A stretch of DNA of 64,000 nt from assembly GCF_000350225.1 (NCBI RefSeq), contig NW_005179219.1, positions 39,091 through 103,090 of the forward strand. The letters are read 5' to 3'. Positions 52,022 through 62,484 of this stretch are shown piece by piece (positions within the stretch are counted from its first letter, which is position 1; every line of letters starts with the position of its first letter). A program made the translations under genes and the position numbers. The stretch comes from Chondrus crispus. Taxonomy: Eukaryota; Rhodophyta; Florideophyceae; Gigartinales; Gigartinaceae. The notes under the pieces were generated by a model. It ran no database searches and was not told the origin of the DNA. It was given only the letters and a program-made list of their open reading frames with translations.

Positions 52022-53685
52022 TCAGTGGGGCGGCACACCCAAGGATTTTTCCTTCGGGAGTGAGGTAACGAGTCGAGCAAGCACTTGCAGATCATCGAGG
52101 GAAGCCCCTTGGAGAGCTTTACCTTCGATGCCATGAGCGCAGAGCAATGTGCAGTAGATGTCAATGGCTCCGTCGCTCTTTTTGGGAATTGATGGGGACG
52201 GTGGGGAAGACAATGCTTCCCTAACCGACAGAGTTTCGGTATGCCCTGCCGAGGGGATATCGACAGCAGGAGGAGCAGCACCAGGGGCTGCAAGGAGAGC
52301 GGAATCTGGAGCAGACGGTCGGGGACAAACGTCGTCTGCGCGGGGATCTATGGCTCGTTTGGGAGCCACGTCAGGGGTTGGAACTTGGTTGCCGAATTGG
52401 CGACTGCGCCGCGCTTCGGAGGGAGAGCACAAGGCGGATGTCCAAGGGTTGAACCAGACAAAGTCACCCGCCGCACTGTGACTTCGTCCGGGAGAAAAGG
52501 ACGGGCGCCGCCTCGTGAAGGATCGGGATGAGTTGATAGGGGGAACAACATCCCAGTCGACCTGATTGATCTTTTCGAGTAAGGAGTGCAGTTCGAAGTC
52601 GGTGTCGGCTCCGCCCAAGGGCACAGTATAGTCCAAAAGGCACATGAGCTCGACGAGCTTCGGAGGAAGATACCACAGCCGCCAACAATCGTACGCCTCC
52701 CAGAGCAAGGTGGCGGCTACCTTCACGCACCACTCCGTCAAAAAGACAACCCACAACCCGTGACGAGGATCAGTGAGATGGCTCCCAAAGTAGGTAAGGA
52801 TGGGACCGAGCTCTGCCCAAAACCCTTGGCAGACCTCAAATTGTCCCCACCATGAGGGGAGTTGCTGGTACCGGTTGGGGTAGTGTGACCGAGCAATTTC
52901 CCCGCCTCAACCATTTGGTAAGCTAGGAAATATCCCGTGTCCGATCTCATCTTACGCTCGAATCGGACCGTATGCTGGAAGAAGGGGATGTTCCCGCGTT
53001 TCATATGTAGGAAATTGAGGGGGAGGATTGCGCGCGTGTATGACATGGCATCGTTAGTCACCGTCAGTTGGTTATGCCACAGGCGGTCCGCCTCGAGCAC
53101 GGGGTCACCCCGTGTCCAGCTGAGGTGGTTGTCAAGGTAATCACGCTCCCCCTCCGTGCGAAAATTCCACGTGTCACATCCGAAGGACGAAGGAATGAGG
53201 GCATCGGATAGGGATAGATCGAGACGGTCGAGGACGGCTTCCATGAACCGCAGGGATAGGCCCTGGAGGCCAGGAGGGGAGGAACGACGCAGGATAGATG
53301 GGGGAATGGCGATACGGGCACGCCAATCGTAGGAGGAAATGGCTTGAAGGGGAAGGTGACCCGGCAGCATCCCCGCACCGTCGGCAAAGTCGCGCCCGAT
53401 GCTAGTGACGTCGCGCACGTCGATGGCAGAAAACCAAGGAGTGGCCGCGTACAGTAAGGGATAGTCGCGCATGGATTTACCTTGGAGCTCGGCTAGTGAG
53501 GGGTATCGACGAGGGGCTGATGAAGGATGGAGATCGGGATGGAAGACCAGTTCAGGAATGTTGGTGTTCGGGGAAAGTCGGGGTATGGAAGGAGGGTCGC
53601 TAGGAATGGAAGGCGTGTGTAAGAAGGCCACACCGCGGTGACCGCGAGTGGTATGTCCGGCAGTGGGATCCGATGAAGGAAACAT
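52022..53685 (-). pseudogene. Antisense accessory gene of element B (1-bp frameshift)
   Basis: This is a homologue of the intact gene in D (58816-60579). The start MFPSSDPT (53685) matches MFPSSPSH of D, and the ATG is 110 bp from the 3' LTR. Shared blocks are RRYPSLAELQGKSM, FADGAGMLPGHLPLQAI, SYDWRARIAIPPSIL, FGCDTWNFRTEGERDYLDN and RFERKMRSDTGYFLAYQM. The frame breaks at the C run 52900-52903 (one base missing relative to D) and resumes as WGQFEVCQGFWAELG and HGLWVVFLTEW, ending after a Pro/Ala-rich tail. No signal peptide, transmembrane run or known catalytic motif is evident. The function is unknown. Confidence 0.72.
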
Positions 53686-53783
53686 GGAGATCGTCTTACT
53701 CTCACGCGAGCGGCGACCGATGGTCGGAAGAAAAAGGAAGAAGTTGGGAAGCAAGGGAGTGAGGCCGATGCGCGAGAGCGCTC

Positions 53784-53795
53784 AGAAGGTGGATA
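53784..53795 (+). promoter_or_regulatory. Polypurine tract of element B
   Basis: AGAAGGTGGATA directly precedes the 3' LTR. D and F have GGAAGGGGGATA and AAGAAGGGGGATC at the same place, so B carries a T inside the G run. Confidence 0.6.
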
Positions 53796-54659
53796 TGTAG
53801 TGCAATACCTGTCTCGGGTAGGGGGATGAAAGGAAGTGAAAAAGGAAAAAATTGGATACTGTAGTCCGGGTTTGGGGGACACACGTGTGCGACGGAGCGC
53901 ACGATTATTTTTATTATTATTTAATTTATTTACTAATTAGATCTAGAATCTAGAGCCGGGAGCTACTGTACTCGCCCCGGCGGGGCTCTATATAACTTAG
54001 CCCTTTGACCGAACAAGTCAATAAACTAACCCGAGTTGCCGGAGTTGAATGTCGCCTTGGTCGAAGTCCGTCCCTACCAAGACGCTCCCTTTTACCTAAG
54101 CCTACGGCATCCTTCAGCGCTCGGGGGTCCCATTCCTTTTTCCTTTATTTCCCTATCCTTTTTTATCTCTAATTCTACCTATTTTCCCCTTATCTTGTGT
54201 TGGTGCCATCGGCCTCGGTTGCGACCGAACCGGTGTAGGTGTTTCGAGCCATCCGGCGGCACGGTTGACGTCGCGCTGCTACTTTCATTTCATCCCGTCG
54301 GGCTGCGTTGCGACGCCCCCGTCGAAGGCCTTGTCGCGTTACAAGGTGTCGAAGAAGCTCAACGAGCATTGGCCTTACAACCCAGTGGAATCGGGGTATC
54401 TACGTACGCGCCCCACCCCACACTCGTCGAGCAGTTCTCTTCGCAAGTCTCTACCACACCGATCCCGGGCCGGGCTATATCTCTATGCCCCCCCATTAGG
54501 GATCTGAGCTACTACGAGTCGCAAGCTCGTTTAAACGGAGAAGGGAGAGTCGGACACTCCGTAGCGCTGTGCCATCGGCAGTTCTTCTTTTTGTTGCTGT
54601 TGTGGTTTTTGCTGGACCATCGGACCACGGTCTCTGCCCGACAGGCGCATTGCACTACA
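53796..54659 (+). repeat. 3' LTR of element B
   Basis: It is 864 bp, with a TATA box at 53989-53995. It ends GCATTGCACTACA and is followed by the TSD GGCAT and the resumed integrase of C. Confidence 0.93.
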
Positions 54660-54875
54660 GGCATGCCGGATACACTGCTGACGGACAACGGACCCCAGTT
54701 CACAGCTAAATTCTTCGAAGCTGTATGCGGCCTTCTCGGAATTCGGCACGTGCTCACGACGGCCTATCACCCGCAAACTAACGGTCAGGCCGAGAGATTC
54801 AACCGGACGTTGGCGACCCGATTGCGGCATTACGTCTCCGAACACCAACGGGACTGGGACGATTACGTACAACCC
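54660..54875 (+). pseudogene. Integrase of element C, continued
   Basis: It resumes exactly where 40102 stopped: MPDTLLTDNGPQFTAKF with the second catalytic Asp, then TAYHPQTNGQAERFNRTL with the Glu. It is cut after DDYVQP by the LTR of element F. The chromodomain end is outside the window. Confidence 0.88.
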
Positions 54876-55520
54876 TGTCGTGCACCACAGCCACGTGTGG
54901 CGGCTGTAGGCAGAGCGACGCGGGTTCATACGCGTAAGGGAATTCGGGAGACCACCCGGTGGATGACCGGAACCGGGATCCGGGCGCGGCTTGCGCGGTA
55001 GACAGGTAGAACTAGAGTCAGCAATAAAGAGGAAGAATTAAAGGAAAAACAGAACTAACAGAACGGACAGCACAGTTGTTAACGTAGCGCTCGCGCGGTT
55101 TGGTCGACGCGCGCGGGGAAGGCGGTTGGGATTCCAGGGATGTAGATGGCTCGGTCGGTATGGGCGAGCCAGTACCGAGTCGAGGCTACAACCTGGAATC
55201 CAGAAACCAAGGTAAAAGACCCGAGGCTTCGTGCCTCTTTACTTTGATTATCGGGTTGACTATATAGTCCCCGTCGCCGTAATGAAGAAGCTAAATTATA
55301 CTGTAAATTAGAATAATTAGAATATAACGGGTGTAGCCCCGAGTGGATAAAGTAACGGCCCCTATAAGCCCGACAGGTGGCAAAGGGCTCACACGTTTCC
55401 GCCGGTATGGTCCGGCAGAGAGACAGGGGTTCACGTGTACCCGTGGTACACGTGGTGGCGGCGAGCGCGATTCTGGCGAGATTAGGACAGCTGTCCCGGT
55501 ACCGAGTACAGTGCACTACA
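54876..55520 (-). repeat. 3' LTR of element F
   Basis: The termini are TGTCGTGCAC and GTGCACTACA on the plus strand (9 of 10 complementary). It is 645 bp and colinear with the solo LTR at 20039-20731. TATATA lies at 55261-55266, with AGTAAAG downstream on the minus strand. Confidence 0.72.
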
Positions 55521-55855
55521 GATCCCCCTTCTTAGAGAACCACGCGTCCCCGCGTGTAGGTATCGTCGAAATTATCACCAAATTATCGGGGTTGCTGAAA
55601 TTGGGGCGATGTGCGAGGGAGGGCGCCATAGCGGGGTTGTTGGATGAGCGACTGAGGGTAAATTGAAAGCGTGCGTTTCTGCAAGCCAGCTTGTCGGAGG
55701 CGGTCTTTCGCAATATTCCAACTTTCCATGTAGCGCGTCCTGCTTGTCTCCGCCGTCCTCTTGCGGTTTCCTCGACACAGTCCACGCTGTCACGGTGCGC
55801 GGAAAAGAACGACTTGTCGTCGGAGAGACGTCTTGTTCGGATCGGCGCGGCGACG

Positions 55856-57640
55856 ATGGATCGGTTCCGCAACCCCTACGGGGAAGCAGGGGACGCGGAG
55901 GAGGCAGAGGTGCGGGGGTGGCCGTCCTGTAGTGCAATATAGGGCTCCACAGGGGGGTGAAAAGAAGGAAAATATTTGGATATGAAAAGTAGTCCGGGTT
56001 GGGGGACACACGTGTGAATAATTGCACAGTTTTATTTTATTTAGTTAATTAGTTAGCATTAATTTTGCTGACATTAGATTAGATTTAGAATCTAGCGCCG
56101 CGAGCTACTGTAGTGGCACCGGCGGGGCGATATATACCTTAGCCCTCTGACCACCAAGTCAGTAAAGGTAACCCGAGTTGCCAGAGTTGAATGTCGCCTT
56201 GGTCGAAGTCCGTCTCTACCAAGACGCTCCCTTTTACCTAAGCCTACGGCATCCTTTGCGCTCGGGGGTTCCCTTTTTCTCTTTCCTTTATTTCCCTATT
56301 CTTTTCTACTTCTATCTCTATTTTTCCCTTAATTGTGTTGGTTCCACTGGAGTCGGTTGCGACCGATCCGGTGTAGGTGTTTTAGCCATCGGGCAACACG
56401 TCGTGTAGCGCTGCTACTGTTTCAAGTTCCGTCCGAAGGCTGTTGCGACGACGCCTCCGTCGAAGGTCTTACTGTATAAGACAGAGTTGGTACCACCTAC
56501 CGCGATTGCGATCGCGCTGGTAAGGGTGTTTTTAGCCATTGGGCAACACGTCGGTCGTAGCGCTGCTACACGGTTACGATCCCGTCGGGTAGTGCTGAGC
56601 AAGCCCCTGTCGAAGACCTTGAATTATACCCAAGGTGCTGAAGACGCTCGTCGAGAATTGGCCTTACAACCCAGCGAACCGCGGTTACATTCTAGTAGAC
56701 AAGCCCAACCCGCACTCGCCGAGCGCTCAAGTCTTTGCAAGTCTCTACCACCATTTTCCTCCCGGGCCGGGTATCTTTCCTTACCCCCCCCCCGTCGGAG
56801 TTGAGCTACCGTGGGCCGCAAGCCCACACAAGGGGAAAGGGAGTCTCGAACGCTCCGTAGCGCGTGCCATCGGCAGTGGTTGTTTCTGTTGCTGTTTTTC
56901 TTCTTTTTGTTTGACCGTCGGACTGTGTTCGCGGCCTGCCAGGCACATTGCACTACACGTCCCCTCGGTTTCTGCGTGGCAAGGGCATGTCCGACGATCC
57001 CTTGATATTCGAACGGGCTCCATTCCTTGCTCCCGAGGGGTTACGGGACACACATCTCGTGCGGTCGTACGCGGATGTGACCGGTGCTCTCCCCGGGGGT
57101 CTCAGCCTAGGAGCTGTATGGTCACGCGATTTTTGCTACCGTCTCGTGGTGGACGGCGGGCATGTCTGGCCGAAGTACCGCCGTATTGGGCGTGACCGAC
57201 GTCAGAGATACATGGCGTCGTTGGTTCGTCTGTCGAAGACGCCGTGCAATCGCCCAATTCCCGTAGAATGGGACTTTGATACGTGGGCGTATCGTACAGA
57301 GGGAGATCGCGGTTACGTCGCCAATCTGCCGCGATTGTTGGATCGTCTACCGGAGCGGGTTGAGGACCCGGGGATCGCGTACATGGCGTGGGACAAGCAG
57401 GTGCTCCCTACTCGCTACGAGAGGTACGTAGAACGGGAGAGCAACCCCGGGTATTACAACAAGCTCAAATACGAGCGTCCGATGCGTAACGCTCTCGGCG
57501 TGTTTGTCGCCTACGAGTGGATCGAAGCGACGACTTTCGAGCCGTGTTCTCGGTATGAGCGGTATCCTCAGATACCGCATTGGTTTTCGCAGTACGAGGT
57601 CCCTGCGGACTTCGTTGCGGAGGTCCCACCTTGTCTGGTG
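55856..57640 (+). pseudogene. Antisense accessory gene of element F (split twice)
   Basis: This is a third, more distant member of the B/D antisense family. The ATG of MDRFRNPYG is 336 bp from the LTR. A solo LTR plus TSD copy (1035 bp in total) interrupts it after RGWPS; reading resumes in the same frame as PRFLRGKGMSDDP. Similar blocks are DFDTWAYRTEGDRGYVANL, KYERPMRNALGVFVAYEWIE and IPHWFSQYEVPADFVAEVPP, in the same order and spacing as in D. It is cut at 57640 by element D. Its first third is poorly conserved. Function is unknown. Confidence 0.65.
55928..56957 (+). repeat. Solo B-family LTR in the antisense gene of F
   Basis: It is 1030 bp with TGTAGTGCAAT...ATTGCACTACA ends and TSD CGTCC (55923-55927 and 56958-56962). 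It has a TATA box at 56131-56136 and two copies of the internal TAGCGCTGCTAC unit. Confidence 0.93.
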
Positions 57641-58692
57641 TGTAGTGCAATGTGCCTGGCAGGCCACGAACACAGTCCGACGGACAAACAAAAAGAAGAA
57701 AAACAGCAACAGAAACAACCACTGCCGATGGCACGCGCTACGGAGCGTTCGAGGTTCCCTTTCCCCTTGTATGGGCTTGCGGCCCACAGTAGCTCAACTC
57801 CGACTGGGGGGTAAGGAAAGATGCCCAACCCGGGATGATAATGGTGGTAGAGACTTGCAAAGACTTGAGTGCTCGGCGAGTGCGGGTTGGGCTTGTGTAC
57901 GAGAATGTAACAGCGGTTCGCTGTGTTGTAATGCAAATGCTCGACGAGCGTCTTCAGCACCTTGGGTATAATTCAAGGTCTTCGACGGGGGCTTGTTCAG
58001 CACTACCCGACGGGATCGTAACCGTGTAGCAACGCTACTACCGACGTGTTGCCGGATGGCTAAAAACACCCTCACCAGCGCGATCGCGATCGCGGTAGGT
58101 GGTACCAACTCTGTCTTATACAGTATGACCTTCGACGGAGGCGTCATTACAACAGCCTTCCTACGGAACTTGAGACAGTAGCAGCGCTACACAACGTGTT
58201 GCCCGATGGCTAAAGCACCTACACCGGGTCGGTCGCAACGGACTCCAATGGAACCAACACAATTAAGGGAAAAATAGACGTAGAGATAGAAAAGGATAGG
58301 AATTAGAGATAGAAAAGTTAAAAGGATAAGGAAAAGGAATGGGACCCCCGAGCAATAGAGGATGTCGTTAGCAGCGTAGAAGTGAAGCGCGTCGCGTGAA
58401 CGGAAGCGGTCTTCGACGAAGGCGAGATCTAACTCCGGCAACTCGGGTTACCATTACTGACTTGGTGGTCAGCGGGCTAAGGTATATATCGCCCCGCCGG
58501 AGCCACTACAGTAGCTCGCGGCGCTAGATCCTAGATTTAATCTAATGTTAAATAACTAATATGCAACTAATTAAAATTAATAATTAAAATAATAAAGTGA
58601 AATAATTTTCACTTGTCACCCCCCCGCTTTGTCATACCCATCAATTCCTTTTCTTTTCACCCCTTCACGGTGCAGCCGATTATTGCACTACA
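57641..58692 (-). repeat. 3' LTR of element D
   Basis: It is 1052 bp and reverse-complementary to the B-family LTRs, closest to the solo LTR at 55928-56957. The TATA box is at 58483-58488 on the minus strand. Two internal units are present. Confidence 0.9.
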
Positions 58693-58815
58693 TATCCCCC
58701 TTCCGAGCGCTCTTGTACGCCGCTCCGCCATCGTATAATCTCCTCGCCGTTTCTCTCATACCCCTACATCGCCGTTTCCGGTTACCGGCCGGAGTGCAAG
58801 AGCAAGACGAGCCTT

Positions 58816-60579
58816 ATGTTTCCTTCATCGCCGAGCCATTCGAGTGGTGGTACCAAACGCAAGCGCTACGGCGTGGGCTTTTCTTCCACTTCCCACAACC
58901 CTCTAGGTCTTCCTTCCATCCCTCTATTACCCCCTGATTCCCAACATGTTGGCCCCGCTGCCCACATCGATTCTGATCCTAACGCTCCGTCCTCGCGTCG
59001 ATACCCTGCCGCGTCGGAGCTCCACGATAAGGCCATGCGCCTTAATCCTGTGCTTTTTGCTTCCGCTAAATGGTTCTCTGTGATCGGTGTATGCGCCTTC
59101 GATGACATTGCTTACTCGTTCGCCGACGGCGCCGGTATGCTTCCAGGACAAATCCCCCTTCAAGCTATCCGGTCTTACGATTGGTTGGCTCGCATCGCCA
59201 TTCCTCCCTCCATCCTGTGTCACACTCCGCCTCGTGGTCGTGCGGTGTTATCGACCTGCTTCATGACCGCTGTGTGCGACAGGCTTGAGCTGCCATTGAC
59301 GCAGGATCTCATCCCTGAGGAATTCGGTTGTGACACGTGGCAGTTTCGCACCGATGGCAAGCGGTCTTACCTCGATAACATGCTGGCCTGGACCTCCGAT
59401 AACCCTCCTCGTGAAGCTAACGGCCTTTGGTTCATCCAACGGACCGTCTCGGGCGACGCTATGCTGTGGACCAACGCCATAATTCCGGCTAGTTTCCGAC
59501 TTATCAAGCGGGGTACCATCCCCTTCTTGCAGCACACAGTACGCTTCGAACGCCGTATTCGGTCTGACACCGGTCATTTTGTGGCCTACCAAATGTTGGA
59601 GGCGCGCGAAATCTCGAGGTCCCATTACGCGAATGGTTATCAACGTATTCCGTCGTGGTGGAGCCAATTTGAGGTCTGCCAAGGCTTTTGGGCTGAGCTC
59701 GGCCCTGTGTACACGTATTACGGAAGGTATTTACGTGATCCTCGGCATGGCCTGTGGGTAGTCTTCCTCACAGAGTGGTGTACCAAAGTGGCAGTGACCC
59801 TCCTGTGGGAGACCTACGACTGCTGGAGGTTGTGGTACTTGTCTCCCCAGCTCATCAGCCTCATGCCACGCCTCGATTATTCGGTTCCGCTGGGCCGTGC
59901 TGATGCAGACACCGAATTGCATTCTCTTCTCGATAAAATAGAGGATGTCGATTGGGACTTGATACCGCGTCAAAATTCCTCTAGTTCCTTCGTCCGGCAA
60001 CGCCCCTCCTTCTCTCCTGGCTGTGCTCATCGTGGTGCGGTGGGCTACGCTTGGTTTAACCCCTGGACGGGGTCGCAATGTTCTTGCGACGAGGCGCGTC
60101 TGAGTCGACAATATGGAAGTCAGACGCCCGTTCCGGTTGAGATGCCCGTCTTCCTTGCGGATCCCCGCGAGCGCGACCTCTGTCCCAGAGAGCCTTTGCG
60201 TTCTCGCCCTGTGTTACCGGTCTCACCGACTTCACTTCCTGTCGATACGGCCGACCCCACTCTTCCCGTGTCACGGCATGTTCCTCCGTTTCCTCCTTTT
60301 CTTGCGTCCCTGACACTGCGGTCGCATCTTCCCTCAATCCCTCATTCCTTCTCTTTTCCTTGTTACTGTCTTCCTTCTCTTATACATTTTCCTTCACCTC
60401 TGCTACTGCAGTTGCACATCCCCTATTCCCTTCGCTCTTTTTTTGAAAGTCCTACTATTTACTTCGCACAGGATGCCGTTGGATTGGTTTCTCACCTCCT
60501 TACCAGCCAGCCATACGGGACCCTCAATGAGGTTTCTTGTGAAAGTGTCCCCTGCCAGGAGTGGTTCGGCCCAATTTAG
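58816..60579 (+). CDS. Antisense accessory gene of element D (intact, unknown family)
   Basis: This is an uninterrupted 587-codon ORF, opposite to the inferred gag-pol direction of D and starting 123 bp from its 3' LTR. A Ser/Pro-rich N-terminus of about 55 residues leads to a conserved core of residues 60-430: RRYPAASELHDKAM, FADGAGMLPGQIPLQAI (102-118), FGCDTWQFRTDGKRSYLDN (170-188), FVAYQMLEA (255-263), WWSQFEVCQGFWAELG (281-296) and HGLWVVFLTEW (311-321), rich in Trp and Tyr. The C-terminal 150 residues are Pro/Ser/Leu-rich and poorly conserved, so the true end of the folded part may be near residue 440. I see no known domain, signal peptide or catalytic signature. Conservation between B and D at protein level suggests it was under selection. 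It could be transcribed from antisense activity of the 3' LTR. Confidence 0.75.
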   Translation: MFPSSPSHSSGGTKRKRYGVGFSSTSHNPLGLPSIPLLPPDSQHVGPAAHIDSDPNAPSSRRYPAASELHDKAMRLNPVLFASAKWFSVIGVCAFDDIAYSFADGAGMLPGQIPLQAIRSYDWLARIAIPPSILCHTPPRGRAVLSTCFMTAVCDRLELPLTQDLIPEEFGCDTWQFRTDGKRSYLDNMLAWTSDNPPREANGLWFIQRTVSGDAMLWTNAIIPASFRLIKRGTIPFLQHTVRFERRIRSDTGHFVAYQMLEAREISRSHYANGYQRIPSWWSQFEVCQGFWAELGPVYTYYGRYLRDPRHGLWVVFLTEWCTKVAVTLLWETYDCWRLWYLSPQLISLMPRLDYSVPLGRADADTELHSLLDKIEDVDWDLIPRQNSSSSFVRQRPSFSPGCAHRGAVGYAWFNPWTGSQCSCDEARLSRQYGSQTPVPVEMPVFLADPRERDLCPREPLRSRPVLPVSPTSLPVDTADPTLPVSRHVPPFPPFLASLTLRSHLPSIPHSFSFPCYCLPSLIHFPSPLLLQLHIPYSLRSFFESPTIYFAQDAVGLVSHLLTSQPYGTLNEVSCESVPCQEWFGPI

Positions 60580-62484
60580 CCTGTGCACGGAGTCCTATGA
60601 CATCCCACCTCGACGTCTAGTGAGGGGACGGGAGGATCCTCCGGTCATTCCCTCTCCTCCTTTCTGATAGCAATTCCGCAACTTGCGCCACCTCTTTTGA
60701 ATCCAGCCGGAGCGGTGCTCCCTGCAGTGAAAACTCATATATACGCGATCCTCTGACATACTGAAAGTCTTTCGTCCTGAACTCGGAATTGATTTCATCC
60801 ATCCCCACATTGTCCGTCTCCGTTACTTGATTCTTCTGCCACTGCAGGTCTCTTGCTCTCGAAAATTTTCGAACACAGTAAAATGCAGCACATTCTGTTT
60901 CATCGTCGCTTGAACGCTGTATTTCTCGCGAGCTACACATCAGTAGTCGTACAGATAGCAGATTGACGTATCACATTCCCTCGCAGACCTATGATTCTCC
61001 TCTCTTCCACGAAAACGATATCTTTCATTTATACCGACCCGCATTTCCCAACGTCTTGATTCAATCTTCCAGGGTTCGCCCTTCCTTCTCACGCACCAGC
61101 GGTGTTCACATGGGCTGTTATATGTAGCTCTGGAAACGCTTCCCTTCTATAGTTTGTCGAAAACAATACGGTAGCAAGCCTTGTGTTTCGGCCTAACCAA
61201 GACAGTTTATCCAATTATTCATCGCGTCTACGTGCGTTGTGTCCCGGATCGGGGACATATGTAGTCAAATAAAAATCGAGCGTAGCGGAGAAACATTTTT
61301 CTCTGATCCTCTATCGCGGGGGTGGTCGGTAGCGAGGTGTTCTACCGGTTGAAAATGGTGTAACAGTATAGCTGCGATCGCCACTTTGGCATTTACGGGT
61401 TGACGTCGTCTCCCCGTGAGGTAGGGAGTGTAACCTCAACGAAGCTTCGATTTCCATTGCCGAATTGCGTCGTATCTCTTGCTATGCGCAGGATCCCCTC
61501 ATCGTCGCTTCACTTGGTTCCTGTAAGACAACCGCAAATTATTATGCTTGCAAGTCGGTCGAGCTTGCCCGTTGACCTCGCCGATCTCATAAAAACAAAA
61601 AGAAAAGAACGGCTTGTTGTGACCTGGCATCCTGATGTTTCACAATTCCCGCGAACGTCCCATGTCGGCTTCGGGGACGAAGCTGTGCGAGAAGGTTGCA
61701 CTTTTCAACAACATTATCCAGCATGACACGTCTCCTTAAATTAAATTTCTCGGTGGATTTCGGTGTCCGATTCGGCTGCACACATTTGTCGCTATTCAAC
61801 GTCAAGAGGTACGCCGCTTCAATGATCTTGCACATCGCGCAAGATTTCTGGGTTACAGCATCAGCTGTGGATGTCCAACTGCCAATCAGGTGTTTGTGAG
61901 AAACGAACTACGAGGATCAGCTCTAATAAGTTATTATTAGAGCGAGGGGGGAGGTATTGATGCATCTCAGTTTGGGTAGTAGGTGTTCTCTTGTTGCGCA
62001 CGATATGCGTCTCCAGTTAGCTCTCTCACCGACAGCTGCGCGATCGATAGTAATTCTCTTTTTCTTCCAATTCTCCGAGCTCATCGGGACGATCCTCAAT
62101 TTCCAGTAGCCCGTGACACGGGGCGTCATTCACTGCCCCTCCGTATCGCTTCCAAAAGCATGTCCGCAACGATCGTGATCTGGTTGATAGCTGCGACGGG
62201 ATGCGACTTTGTAGCAGTGTCGGACGAGAGCGGGGTTAAATCACGCTGCGTCGAACAACGCGTTTTTGATCGCAACAACTACTGATTTCGTAACTAGGAG
62301 TTCACGTGCACACGTCGACAAGTGTATTATCTGACTTGGTCGTAAAAATTCATCTTCCCATCGGAGGTGCCCAAGGGAACCGCTGCCTTCCCCTTCGAAG
62401 TCAGAATAGCTCTTCGTCTCTGACTCACTCGCTGAATCCGTGCGCTCCAATTTCTCCTCAGTATACGCAGTGGACAATCGGCAC
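60580..62484. other. Rest of element D, no intact gene
   Basis: By position it corresponds to part of the 4.1-kb post-integrase region of B, on the minus strand. Minus-strand fragments at 60617-60940, 61587-61835, 61923-62129 and 62241-62477 look protein-like but are in different frames. A relation to the B modules is possible but not convincing by eye. Confidence 0.35.

Larger units (their letters stand above)
40103..54659 (+). mobile_element. Element B: complete 14.6-kb Ty3/gypsy element
   Basis: The termini are TGTAGTGCAAT...ATTGCACTACA. The LTRs are 867 and 864 bp, with about eleven substitutions and one 3-nt C-run difference. TSD GGCAT sits at 40098-40102 and 54660-54664, interrupting the integrase of element C between two codons. 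The order is LTR, primer-binding site, gag, protease, RT-RNase H, integrase-chromodomain, a 4.1-kb region without clear genes, an antisense accessory gene and LTR. Frameshifts and stops in gag, at the RT/integrase join and in the antisense gene make it defective. Confidence 0.93.
19736..54875 (+). mobile_element. Element C: old Ty3/gypsy element, host of the nest (partial)
   Basis: This is a plus-strand LTR retrotransposon with gag, protease, RT, RNase H and integrase, all decayed. Its parts in this window are 19736-21439, 33965-35930, 37053-40102 and 54660-54875. The rest of the span is inserted younger elements A, a solo B-family LTR and B, plus a solo F-family LTR in its own LTR. The integrase breaks off at 54875, where element F begins, so its 3' end lies outside the window. 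Removing each insertion and one TSD copy rejoins codons in frame at the protease and at the integrase, which confirms the reconstruction. Confidence 0.8.
54876..57640 (-). mobile_element. Element F: partial Ty3/gypsy element, minus strand
   Basis: Only its 3' end is in the window: 3' LTR (54876-55520), polypurine tract, and the antisense gene region, which is cut by a solo LTR and then by element D at 57641. The left flank is AACCC; the matching copy should lie to the right of the window. Orientation is inferred from the polypurine motif (plus-strand GATCCCCCTTCTT after the LTR) and from the antisense gene homologous to B and D. Confidence 0.65.
57641..62484 (-). mobile_element. Element D: partial B-family element, minus strand
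   Basis: It begins with its 3' LTR (57641-58692), reversed relative to B, followed by polypurine tract (58693-58704), an intact antisense gene and 1.9 kb of unresolved sequence. It is cut at 62485 by element E. The left flank TGGTG is not repeated at 58693, as expected if this LTR is only one end of a longer element. Gag-pol of D should lie beyond E, outside the window. Confidence 0.75.

Noticed and set aside
55521..55872. 118-codon minus-strand ORF after the F LTR
   Set aside because: It has no features beyond openness and lies opposite the start of the F antisense gene.
57641..58692. LTR at 57641 as a third solo LTR
   Set aside because: Its flanks TGGTG and TATCC do not match, and the right side has the polypurine tract and antisense gene expected inside a B-family element.
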